Source of the DNA: Lucifuga dentata
Taxonomy: Eukaryota > Chordata > Actinopteri > Ophidiiformes > Bythitidae
Direction: 5' to 3'
Assembly (NCBI GenBank): GCA_014773175.1
Contig: VXCM01002524.1
Location: 1-64,000 of the forward strand
DNA length: 64,000 bases
Shown here: positions 27,250 through 38,419 of the stretch, one piece after another
Position numbering within the stretch: position 1 is the first letter of the stretch
Layout: every line of letters begins with the position of its first letter
Translations under genes and position numbers: made by a program
The notes under the pieces: model-generated
Databases searched by the model: none
What the model saw: only the letters and a program-made list of their open reading frames with translations
Told to the model about the DNA's origin: nothing

Positions 27250-28104
27250 TGATTTTCTTGCTCAGCCAGATGCATATGCAGAGCTATGGGAGCTGAGACC
27301 TTTTGCGTATTGATCAAATCATGTCTGTACTGATAGTGGAAATCTCTTTGTTCTGTGATGTAAAGCCTAAGTTTCTTAATTTTATCCTGTCGTTTATTCA
27401 GATAAGGTTTGACTTTTTGGCTTAAAACCCCAACAAACAACCAACAATGTGCACACGTAGTCTGGATTATGCTTCTCGTACTCACTGTTGACCATGTGTA
27501 AATGGATCTCAGTTTTTGTTTAAAGTCTTTGCTCTCTTTTTTTCTCTCCCTCTCTCTGTTTCTCCTATCATTGTCAGATATTGTATTTATTTTGACACAG
27601 AAATAAACAGAAATTGTTCTCAGGCATGCTGTCTTTGCCAGTAACTGCCACATTTTAGTGCCAGGGCTGCAGTGTGTGTGTGTGTGTCTGTGTGTGTGTG
27701 TGCAAAGCGGACAGTGGACAGATGGTGCAAGACAGCTGGTCCAGAGTGGCAAGTGTGTGTGACCCGAGCCTCCGCGGTGGTGAAAGAAAGAAAGAAAACA
27801 TTGACGGAGTGAAACTATTTGAAGAGGAATATTTCAGCTACCCTGAGTTTGCCAGGAGCTGGCAAATAGAGGGGTGGGTAAAGAGGGGGTGTGGAGATAT
27901 CTTGAATAGATTTGGAATGACGGAGAGAGGAGGAGGAGGAGGAGGAGTAGTGATAAAAGAAAAGCAGAGACTATGCCTTTCTGCCAATTTGTCCTTTTTT
28001 TTTATCTGAAAAGTGCTTGGATTTCTTTCTGATGGCCACAAATGTTGTTCTTCCATCTTTTTGTTCTCCCTCTGGCCCACTCCCCTCCCTCTTCCTCTGC
28101 TCTG

Positions 28105-28159
<55 letters not shown>

Positions 28160-28322
28160 CTGAAAGCATTGTGCAGGTGTTGGGTCAGATACTGTAAACT
28201 CGAGCGGCTGACTGATGAATCCCTTGTTTCCCTAAACAGCCCTGAGCAGGCGATTGACAAGAGGTTCATTCTCACACCGAGTTCAAGTGAGAGGCCTTAG
28301 GGAGGAAACACATTCTGCCACC

Positions 28323-28359
<37 letters not shown>

Positions 28360-28500
28360 ACACATACACACATTGATATACACACTGACATACGAACGGT
28401 GCCTGAAGAGGGAAATCCGATCCGTGTCTGCTCTTATTAAATCAATGACCACCTTCATCTTCCTTGTTCTCTTTATATCTCAGCGCATTTCCATCCTCCA

Positions 28501-28562
<62 letters not shown>

Positions 28563-28579
28563 NCCCCCCCCCCCCCCCC
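28501..28579. repeat. (ATCT)n microsatellite then poly-C, with single N
   Basis: About 15 units of ATCT run to 28562, N at 28563, then 16 C. The N probably marks a join in low-complexity sequence. Confidence 0.85.
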
Positions 28580-28724
28580 GTATATGTGTGTGTGTGTGTG
28601 TCAGCATGTCACTCAAAGCTGCTGCGTAAACACAGCAAAGGAAAGACAAAACCGCACACAGTGCAGAATTAAGAAGGAACGTGTGTGCGTAAGTGTGTAT
28701 GTGTGGCCAAGGGAAAGTGTGCAT

Positions 28725-28756
<32 letters not shown>

Positions 28757-28994
28757 NGTGTTTGGGTGTGTCACAGTTTGTAAACTGTGAATAATGACAC
28801 CAGGGTGAGTAAGCCACCGCCACTATATTCCTCTGCTGCCGCCTCCACTCACACACACACACACACACATCGGTATGCTACATAGCTCCTCGTTGCTGAT
28901 GTGCAAATACACTCTGCCAGACCGTCTCTTCCTAAGCTCGACTGTCAGTCTCACTGAAAACGCCGTGAGAAAGAAATGACCTCCATGTTTCTTG

Positions 28995-29165
28995 CTTTTT
29001 AATTGTTCATGAGTTGTTTATTCATCTATTTCCATCTTGTCAACAGTTGTGTGTTTCCTGCATCAAGCTGCGTGACGTAGCAGATGGGCTATTAGCTTTT
29101 AACAATTGCAATTTAACGTCATGAATCAAACGAATGCGATGCAAATACAGGATGAAGCCTGACGC
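28995..29165. promoter_or_regulatory. motif-rich intronic block with perfect octamer
   Basis: Contains ATGCAAAT at 29139-29146, tgacgtag (CRE-like) near 29072, several TAAT/ATTA-type cores and caattgcaattt. Flanks are microsatellites, while this block is free of repeats. Candidate enhancer only. Confidence 0.25.
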
Positions 29166-30084
29166 GCTTCCATCTCTCCTCTTCCTCCTCCTAAACTAAA
29201 TGCTCCTCTGTTAGCCCGGCTCCTGGTCCTCTAAGCGAGTCGGATTGCAGGATGACGGATGACTCAATGGAAAGACGGTGGACGTAATGGATGGATGATG
29301 ACGTGGATGATGCAGTGATTGAGAGACGGGGAGAGAAGTGCAGCGATTGATGGATGAAGCAAATTGTGAGGAAAACAAATAGATGAAAAAGCCGCGTCTG
29401 AAAATGACTAAGGGTCATTTGGCGCCGGATTGATACATTATGCGTTCGTGAGTCTTTTTTTTTTTTTTCACNTTTTTTTTTTTTTCACAGTGATGGCTTT
29501 TAAATGGAAAGAAGGGAGAAGAGAATGGAGGAGGAGGAGGAGGAGGAGGAAGCTGCTTCGGCTTATTAGGTCACAGAGTTTATGGCAGATCAGGTCAAAG
29601 ACGTGGGTGAAAATGGACACGTGCTGTCACATCCGATTTATCTGTTCTATTTATTATTATATGCCAATGTAAGAGGCAAACAGGAAAAGGATATGATGTC
29701 ACTGACCAACAGTTTGTGGTCACCATGTGGTCTGGCAGCACGTCTAGCGGAGCGGTCATTTTAGCTGTGGTGTGTGTCTGTGTCTGCATCTTGTGTGTGT
29801 TTTGGACACTCTTCCCAGCATCGACTACAGTAAATTTGGTCATAGTGCTGAGCTGGTTCTAAAATTCACACACACAGGCACGCATGCACACAAAACACAC
29901 GCACACACACATGCACACACAGCCTATCTGTCTTAGACCGTGTGTAGGTGTTAGAGCTGGGGGTTATTGACTCGTAGAGAGGGAGACAGCAGCGAGCACA
30001 GAGCGAACATACTGCTATCGGAATACGATTAATACTGTCTGGCTGATGGATTAGACTCATTTCACAGGGAGGAAGGTGGGGGGG

Positions 30085-30206
30085 NNNNNNNNNNNNNNNN
30101 NNNNNNNNNNNNNNNNNNNNNNNNNNNNNNNNNNNNNNNNNNNNNNNNNNNNNNNNNNNNNNNNNNNNNNNNNNNNNNNNNNNNNNNNNNNNNNNNNNNN
30201 NNNNNN
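30085..30206. other. assembly gap (run of N)
   Basis: The 122 bases are all N. Both flanks are G/A-rich low-complexity sequence, so the gap probably hides a purine-rich simple repeat. Confidence 0.99.
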
Positions 30207-31172
30207 AGGGAGAATGTGAGAGAGAGGGAAGAGAAGAGAAGATGAAGAAAGAGAATGAAGAAGAACTAAAAGGCTAGAAGCAGAGAAATTGGAAAGCTTT
30301 GGTTAGCATCAGTTCCTAGAAAAGCAGAAGAGAAAAATTTAATCATATTCTAAAATCTATTCCAAGTTCTGTGTTGATGATGCTGTAGTCACACCGAACA
30401 GTATCTAGGAAAAGTAAAAGTTCCACCTCTGATTTTGCCAGCAAATATTAAACTTAAAATATATTAAAGTCAGTGGAAGATTTACACAAATTGACCCTTT
30501 TCGGCCAACAGAAATCAGATTCATTAATTGCTCTGATAATCATTTAATATTCCAAACACACTTTGTTTCGAATTTGTGATGGTGCGTCAGTTTTATCAAA
30601 CACAGACAGTGCAAACACACTCTGTCACTGTCAGCATGTTTACAGGTAAGTTAAAACAATCTGATTATAATTTGATTAAGGCAATAAATATATATATATT
30701 TTTAAATTTTCAGACACTGTATTCAGCATAAATCATAAGCATACATAAGTGTAGTCAACTAACAGACTCCGATTATGTGATTGTAAGTTAATTACCCAAA
30801 GCATCTAAATGCTCCATCGGCTTGCAATCGGTTTAAGGATTCTGGACGTGCATTTTCTCACTTGGATTTCCTCTCTTTGTGCTGATTGAGACGTATATTA
30901 GGCAAACGGCCAAATCCTAGAATTTTATCCATGTGTATGACTTTCTCTGCATTTTTGCCTGAATTTTGGCACATGCAAAAATCTGAAAAAAAGGGCATGT
31001 GAACTTACTGAGTGACAGCATGTCAAGAAGAAATATATTTTAAAAAATAACGCTGATAACGTAAACATGCAATGAAGCAAACGCAGACATGCAGGTTTCT
31101 CCGGTAACAATGTCTGAACACATTCTCTGTTGTGCTGTGTATGCACATTTAGTCTGTGATTCTACTCCAGTG

Positions 31173-31228
<56 letters not shown>

Positions 31229-31986
31229 TGTTCCGAAGACAAAGAGCTGCCCTCCATTGTGCAAAGCAGCAGATCTGGCTTGTATTAGTGTGACAGATAA
31301 GCACGGAGGCTACCTGGATCAGAAAGCTCCTGCTTGTTTCACAGCTACAAACAATGAGAATCACAGTTTTATCGCTGACAGCAGACTCAAACGCTTGTGT
31401 GTGTGTGTGTGTATGTGTGTGTGTAGCAGACCGAGCTGAAGAACCTTGTTTTCTAACCTGTAGTGTGAGTCAGTTGGGTGCAGGTGCACCGTGCGACAGT
31501 CTGGTGAGGCCGACTTAAGCCTAAATATCATCATCAGATGTTTTGAGGGAAACCATAACCCCATTACTAAGTGCTTCTAGGCTCCCGTCATATGCAGTTG
31601 CTGTTTTGCTGCTCTTCACTATTTCTCATCTGTGTGGTGTGCGTGTGCGCGCGCGTGTGTGTTAGTTGCAGATGTATTCCTCGCTTCTCTATAATTACAT
31701 GTGCAAACATTTCTGATGATGTCATGCTTTCAGAGCGCTGGCTAATCTGTTCCTGGGCTGAACAGGACATAATCAGTCTGGTTTTAAATGCACACAAACA
31801 CACACACACACACACACACATGCACGCAACCTCTCGTTTTAGCTTTATTTTACCAGTAACCATCATGATTAGAAATGTCTGTTAAATGTACAGTATTTTA
31901 CCTCAGCATGCTTTAGAAGATTTGATGTGAAGATTGGCTATAAAGGAAATGCAGCAGGAAATCAGCACGTTTCCAAATAATCAACT

Positions 31987-33078
31987 TACCGTATATACTC
32001 GAGTATAAGCCAAGTTTTTATTACCAAATTTCGTAACATAAATCGGGGGTTCGGCTTATACACGAGAAATTCAAATTTGATCCCAGAGAACGAAATTTCC
32101 AGGGGTGGAAACACTACCCATTACCACTACCTATGGAAAATAGTTTAAATCGTACCTTAGAATGAGATATTTCCTGACTAAACATCTTATCCAGCACATT
32201 TTGTGGCGGCCAGTAAGCGCTGTTGTGATTGGTCAAAGACAAAAGAGTGGGTCAATCAGAGACGACCTTATAAAAGTGCTGTTTCATATATGGTACGGTA
32301 CTGTTGTCTGCTAGTCTCATTCAGCATCGTGTTTTGTGCTTTATTAGCAAGAAGCTTGAGATAAGATACAACACAGAATGGAAACTACACGGAGTCAGAA
32401 GAGGAAAAGTACAGAAGAAGATTAGGGCCACTTGGAAAAAAAAAAAGAATTCTGACTTTTTTCTCAGAATTACAGTAAATTAAACCTAACACACCTCCCT
32501 CCTTCTCTGCCTCATCCTGGCCATACCCCTCCATCTCAGAAGTCTTCTTTTTTTTTTTTTTTCAAGNTTTTTTTTTTTTTTTTCAAGTGATCCTCATCCT
32601 CTTCCGTACTTTTTCTCTTCTGAGTCCGTGCAGTGTCTGACTTTAAAGTCAGAATTCTGACTTTAATCTCAGAAGTCTTCTTTTTGTCAAGTGGTCCTAA
32701 TCCTCTTCTGTAGAAAAGATCATCGTATGAGGCTGGTTCAACACACGTTACACAGAGCAGGACTGGAGTTAACGATTTGGCGATTCAGACAAGGAAGAGG
32801 AGTCCAGAAAAGTCAATGTCAGCTAATGTCAGCTACAGTAATCAGCTGCTGAAATAAAGATCATATTTACCGGTACGTGGATTATTTGCAGGAAATCACA
32901 GGAATACTATGACAATACCCAGAAAAACAGCTAAACAAATTTGCTAAACAAATAAATTGATGGAACAACATCAGGGGGTCGGCTTATATACGGGTTTCTT
33001 TAAAAATCTAAATTTGCAGGTCAAAATCAGGGGGTCGGCTTATACACAACATCAGCTTATACTCGAGTATATATGGTA
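31987..33078 (+). mobile_element. TA-flanked TIR element (tactcgagtataagcc family), copy B
   Basis: Starts TA-ccgtatatactcgagtataa and ends ttatactcgagtatatatgg-TA, about 1.1 kb. The ends repeat motifs gggggtcggcttata in both orientations. It is longer than copy A and includes a T run duplicated around N 32567 and short repeats of gaattctgactttaa type. I see no intact transposase frame. Confidence 0.8.
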
Positions 33079-33468
33079 GCTTTTCTCTATTTATTCACCA
33101 TATATTTATATTGAAAGACAATATAGAATTCCTTGGCAGACAAGACAAAAATGCAGCTTTTACATAGAATCTTTCAGAAACCATCTAAAATTAAATTTTA
33201 CAAAACACAAACCTTATCTGAAAACTTGCTGCCATACCAGCAGCCAGCCAGACACACAGGGGACATCCTCTCTGTCATGTCAAAATGTCCCCAAGGTGTC
33301 CAGTCTGGTCCGGTAACCATGGCAACGCTCTTACCTGGCATTTAAAGCATGTGTGTAAGGCGTGATGGTGAATAAAGGAAACAGACAATGAGATGGGATG
33401 AGTAGGAAAGAGAATGCAGAGCTGCCCTTCATGAACAAAGTCAATATTAGTTTAGAAGAGAGTTGCTA

Positions 33469-33499
<31 letters not shown>

Positions 33500-34567
33500 G
33501 TGTGTGATTCTGCATAATAAATTAACCAGATTTTCTAATTAAAGCAAAAAGCAAAAGTAGGAAGAGATTGATAGTTTTTACACCCAGAATTAAGGATGTG
33601 GGCACTGGTACACAAATTCCAGACGCACACTCATGCACACGAAAGCAGCCACACACACACACACACACACACACGTTCCTCCACATTCCCAGGTGCCAGG
33701 ACAAGCCCAGTGTGTGCAGTAATCCTCTGCATTGTCTTCAGGGAGCCTCCTCCTCCTCCTCCTCCTCCTCTTCCTCCTCTCTCCTCATCTCCTCCTCTCT
33801 TTTCTTTCGGAGTCTTTCTGTTCCTAATTACCCACAGAAGTGTGATCTTTGGGGGTCCACTCCACGGCATTGCTCCCTGAATTAGCTGAACACACACATG
33901 CACGCCTAACACACCTCCCTCCTTCTCCGCCTCGTCCCGGCCGTACCCCTCCGTCTCATTTCAGTCCCGACGCTCTCATCGTCTGTCTCATCACACTCCA
34001 CCCAAACACAAACGCACTCATTCTTTCCCAAATTATTCATCCTACGTTCTGTATCCCCGCTCTGTCCATTCCTGCATCTCGTTCTCGTTCTCTTTCCCTC
34101 GTTCTTTTTCCTTTTTGACTCTTTCCAGCTCCTGCTTTTCCCATTCACACATTCTTATAGTTAATAGGATTAAGGTCTCCCAAAGGGTTTTGAACAAGAT
34201 GATTAGTTTACTGCTCTGCCAACCTCGACCCATACACACACACACATGCACACACACAGACATGCATGTAGATCCACAGGAACCCCCAGTTTGCTAGAAA
34301 TGGGAAGAATCTCGTGGCATTAGGGATTGTACAATAGAGATTCCAAAAGTGTTTAACAGTAGGTGAGAGAGTGTATGTGTCCGGTGTGAGAGAGAAAGAG
34401 GAGTGAGAGGCGATGAGGGGTGCATGTATGAGAATAGAGTGCTGCTCTTTCACGCCCGGGTCTTCTTAGACACACAGGACGTCAAAAGCCCTTCTCGCTC
34501 TGAAAAGACCCTTTAGAAAAGCAGTGCTAAGCTCTTAACACTGGAGACCTGACTCTGTTGTGCACGT

Positions 34568-34624
<57 letters not shown>

Positions 34625-34828
34625 CTGGCCCACCAGAGGTGAGGAAAAACAGACAAATCAGGCAGTCAAAAAACAGATATGGAGTACAGAGGACAGGATG
34701 AGAAAGAATGAAAGCTAAGATTAAGACAAACATTTTTTAGTTTCTGCATCTGTGAGTGGTTAGTGCAGGGAATACAGTGTCTAGCAATGTGTGTGTGTAC
34801 ATGTGTGTGTCCGTGCATGGGAGGGTTA

Positions 34829-34866
<38 letters not shown>

Positions 34867-35179
34867 CACTTTGTTTTTATATTTTGCAACATGGCAGTGT
34901 GCCGTCAGCTGTCAGTTTGATGATTGACTGGTTGACAGACTAGAGAGAGGAACGGTCTCAGATGCAGCGGTTTGTCTGGTCTGGGTGTGTGTGTGTGTGT
35001 GTGTGTTGCTCTGTGTGTGTGCGTGTGTGTGTGTGTGTGTGTGTGCACTGTGTGTGTGTGGGTTCCATTTTCTGAAGGTTCCTAGCTTAGCAGCATGATA
35101 TATCCCCCAAGTTCCTGTGTGGCTTTAATGCTTCCAGCCCCTTCAGACAAAAACACATGCACACATGCACGTATGAATG

Positions 35180-35238
<59 letters not shown>

Positions 35239-36716
35239 CAGCAGGAGCCGCTTTTAATGAAGGTAACCTCCCGGTTTAGGCAGAGGGGCAGAGGTGAGGG
35301 GTTAAACCACGGGGAAGTCCAAAAACAAGACCAATTTAGGAGAAGAGGAAGAGAGAGACGAGGAGGGAAAAGAGGTGTTGGTGGAGGGAGAGAAAGCAGA
35401 GAAGGAAGAGAGAGGTTTGTGGGTGGGACATGCACTAAATGATTTAAATAAGGATGAAATTGAATCAGGTGTCTTGGTGCCAGCCTAAGAAGAAAATCTA
35501 CTCATAAATCCCTAAGACATCAATTTCCTAGTGGGGTAAAAGTTGGTTTTACTCTCTCTCTCACGAACCCAAAACTGTCAATCACATGCATATGCGTATA
35601 GTATATGTGGGTCCATGGGTGTATTTTGCATGTGTGTGTGTGTGCGTGTGTGTGTGTGGATGTGCAAATGTGCTGTTGATCTTTCTCTAGTCGTAGATCA
35701 TAGGGACAGAGATGTGAAAAATCAATTTCCAATCATCTCAGCGCTGCCAAAGATAAATGCATATGTCAAACACACACAAACACATACAGCACACCACACA
35801 CACATGCACTCCACACACGCTTTCACATGCTTATGCACGACTCCACCTCACTCTTGAACCAATCATGCACTTTCAGCCATTTCCTTCCTATGGTGTTTAC
35901 TGTAGCTGCATTACTATAATTGAGATATAGTGAGCTATACATTCTCAAATGGTAAGTGTGAGTGTGTGTGTGTAAACACACTTTGGCCACGATTAGCTGG
36001 TTTTTGTGGTTTTCACTAATGTAGACATATAAACTGTCAACTCCTCACATATAACACATGACTTTTAACTGATGCCCATATCTGATTGGCAGATGCAGTG
36101 GATGCAGACTATAAGGTGATTGTCCATACTTAGGCTGTGTGTGTGTGTGTGTCTGTGTGTGTGTGTGAAACATTAGGGAGCACTCAGAGTGTTTATTTGG
36201 TTTTAGAGTTCCAGCGGTTAAAGGAGCACAGCTGTTTTCCAAACCCCCGTGGTCCTGTAAAAACAGTATCAGGATACACATTATTCGATTCAGACCAGCC
36301 GGTTTGTGTGTATTTGTTGTATTTGTGTGTGTGTATGTGTGTGCATGCAAGCCAGCATGAGCCCAAGCGTGTATTGGCAATGTGTGTGTGTAAAAAAGGC
36401 AAAGGTGAGACCTCGTCCATCTCTGTTTGGGAAGTCTTATTTCAGGATCGTGATCTCAGCATCAGAGAACACGGAAACACGTTGTGGGTTCAGTGTGTGT
36501 ATTTTCTCACACAAGTGCACATGAATGTTTGTGTGCACATGTTCAGGCTTAAGAACATAATCCACAATTTTCGTAACATATGATCACCAGCAGGTATAGA
36601 AGGAGCAGGTGGAGGTGCAGCAGACGGATGATTCCCGCGGCACTGATTACGTGATTGCAGCACAGGAATGTGAGGAATGTGACTCTGCGTTAGCCATTAG
36701 CCGATTAGCATGCTAT

Positions 36717-36772
36717 AGGTCAAGAGGTCACAGGAAGGGGTCAAGAGCTGGAAGGTCAATGGTGAAAGGTCA
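36717..36772 (+). promoter_or_regulatory. cluster of five nuclear-receptor half-sites
   Basis: AGGTCA occurs at 36717, 36725, 36753 and 36767, and GGGTCA at 36738, all on the same strand within 56 bases. The first two form a direct repeat with a 2-base spacer (DR2), a spacing used by retinoic-acid receptors; the last two form a DR8. It lies 1.06 kb upstream of exon 5 in unique DNA. Function is inferred from motifs only. Confidence 0.35.
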
Positions 36773-37777
36773 GATAGTCTGTCTGGAACTTGGGCCCATA
36801 TTAGCTGGAAGAAACTTGAAGACTGTTGATACGCGCGCACACACGCACACACACGCGCACACACACACACACACACACACCGAGTTGAGCAGTTTAGTGT
36901 CTCCAGTGAGGTGGAGCTGTTTTCCTGTAAGAAAACTTTAGGTTTTAATGTTGCACATCCTGAATTCATTTTCAGTTACACAATCCATCACACTTTGTGT
37001 TTGTTTGTGTGTATATGTGTATGTGTGTGTTCATTTCAAGATCATTTCGATTAAGTATGTGTGTGTATATCCATTGTTGCCAGTGTGTGTGCGCACACAT
37101 GCCCTTGATTAAATCAAGGAATTATACCAGCCTGGGATAGTGTATTTTAAGGTGTGGATTTAATGTATGTCAGACACCTGTGTGTATTCTCCTGAGTGTT
37201 TATTAATGGATGTATGTGTGCGCACAGGTATGTATGAATACACACACACACACGTCAGCGTGATCACTGCCTGCAGTAAATTTTGTGTTTTATGCCATCT
37301 TCCAAGTTACAGCTCATTTAAAGTGGCTGCAAATTAAATCTGCAAATCCCAATGCTCACACACACACACACAGACACACACACACACACACACACATCCA
37401 TCAGTCACTCACTCCTTAAAAGCGGGCGGANGGGGGGGGGGGGGGGGAGGGGTGAGTGGGAGTGATGCTGAACAGAGGAGGAATGAAGAAAAAGTGAAAG
37501 GCAGAGGGAAGTGGAGGTCACTAGTGCCCCCTACAGGTCATTTGAGCACTTTTTAGTCTCCTACCTGAATTGGATGGATGTTCAAAGCAGAAGATTTCAT
37601 TTGTCTGGGTCACGTTTTGTGTCATGTAAAGATGAAAAGTGACAGGTGATTGTATTTGGAGACGGAGTGCTGTGCGTAACGAACTCAATTCTGCGTGACT
37701 CTGAAGTATCCTGGCTGATTTTGGTGATTGCATCAAGTACTTGTGCTGCAAAGTAAGTGGCTGTGTGACAACTTGGC

Positions 37778-37780
<3 letters not shown>

Positions 37781-37829
<49 letters not shown>
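37781..37829. repeat. (CT)n microsatellite acting as exon 5 polypyrimidine tract
   Basis: A 49-base pure CT run ends six bases before the exon 5 start. Length change here would alter the polypyrimidine tract directly. Confidence 0.88.
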
Positions 37830-37832
<3 letters not shown>

Positions 37833-37835
37833 CAG

Positions 37836-37907
37836 GGATCTCAGTGAGAACCAGATCCAGGGGGTTCCGAGGAAAGCCTTCAGGGGAGCTGTGGAAATCA
37901 AGAACCT
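37836..37907 (+). CDS. slit2: slit2 exon 5: LRR of domain D1
   Basis: This 72-base exon encodes one leucine-rich repeat, [17 protein letters not shown] then AVEIKNL. Acceptor is cccag and donor gtaagt. It begins with the third base of a split Leu codon and ends with the first two bases of the next one. It is the first recognisable exon in the window. The polypyrimidine tract is a (CT)n microsatellite at 37781-37829 that almost abuts the acceptor. Confidence 0.95.
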
Positions 37908-38365
37908 GTAAGTGGCATTTTGGCAGTACTTTTGTGTGATGTCTTTCCAACGTGCATGATTGTGCATTCGTGTGTTGGTACGTGCACATCTGTCACTGCT
38001 GTTTTTACGGTGTTTGCAAATGTGCACCACCCCCATGTGCCAGTGCATCAATATTTCATTGTGTTAAATGTCATGTGCCTCCTGCTTGCTGAATTGACTG
38101 GAACCGCTGCTCCTTATCAGCGGTGTGAGCCGTGGATCACGTCACTGGCTTTTCCTTTCTGTTTTTTCTTTGTTTACTCTCTGTAATAGTTGTGATGCTT
38201 GAAGGTAATTGCAGTCATCATGCCGGTAAAGTGGTAAATGCCCAGCAGTAATTTCATAAATATGGGTTTTTGTTTTTTTTTTCAAACATTTTGCTGCATC
38301 CTGGGTTTTCACATCTGATAATTTTTTTTCAAAACGTCTTGCAATTATTGTAAAAGGGCAGGATG

Positions 38366-38419
<54 letters not shown>

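Larger units (their letters stand above)
20001..30084. other. presumed slit2 intron 4, part 3: no exon seen
   Basis: No coding exon recognised. Contents: nested palindromic MITEs up to 20472, (GA)n 21640-21678 and 21993-22030, a second palindromic MITE 23731-23947, single-N duplications at 24132-24258 and 25396-25526, (CA)n and (TG)n arrays 24883-25098, a MITE with nested element 25894-26931, (AC)n 27182-27248, (CT)n 28111-28157, (TCTA)n 28501-28562 followed by a C run, and a unique block with a perfect octamer near 29139. Confidence 0.6.
30207..37835. other. presumed slit2 intron 4, part 4: up to exon 5
   Basis: No coding exon recognised before 37836. Contents: AT-rich unique DNA 30290-31150, (TG)n 31175-31228, a TIR element 31987-33078, (CA)n 34569-34621, (GA)n 35192-35235, a cluster of nuclear-receptor half-sites 36717-36772, a G-run with one N at 37431, and the (CT)n that serves exon 5 at 37781-37829. 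Confidence 0.6.

Noticed and set aside
27162..27752. 196-codon minus-strand open frame
   Set aside because: It ends in a long Cys-Val run from a (CA)n array and has no recognisable motif; it is not supported as a gene.
28501..28562. CRISPR-like or structured repeat array
   Set aside because: It is a simple tetranucleotide microsatellite without spacers.
1..37835. slit2 exons 1-4 in the first 37.8 kb
   Set aside because: I found no segment encoding the preceding LRRs, the D1 N-terminal cap or a signal peptide; a very long intron 4 is known in vertebrate SLIT2. A profile search of both strands would settle it.
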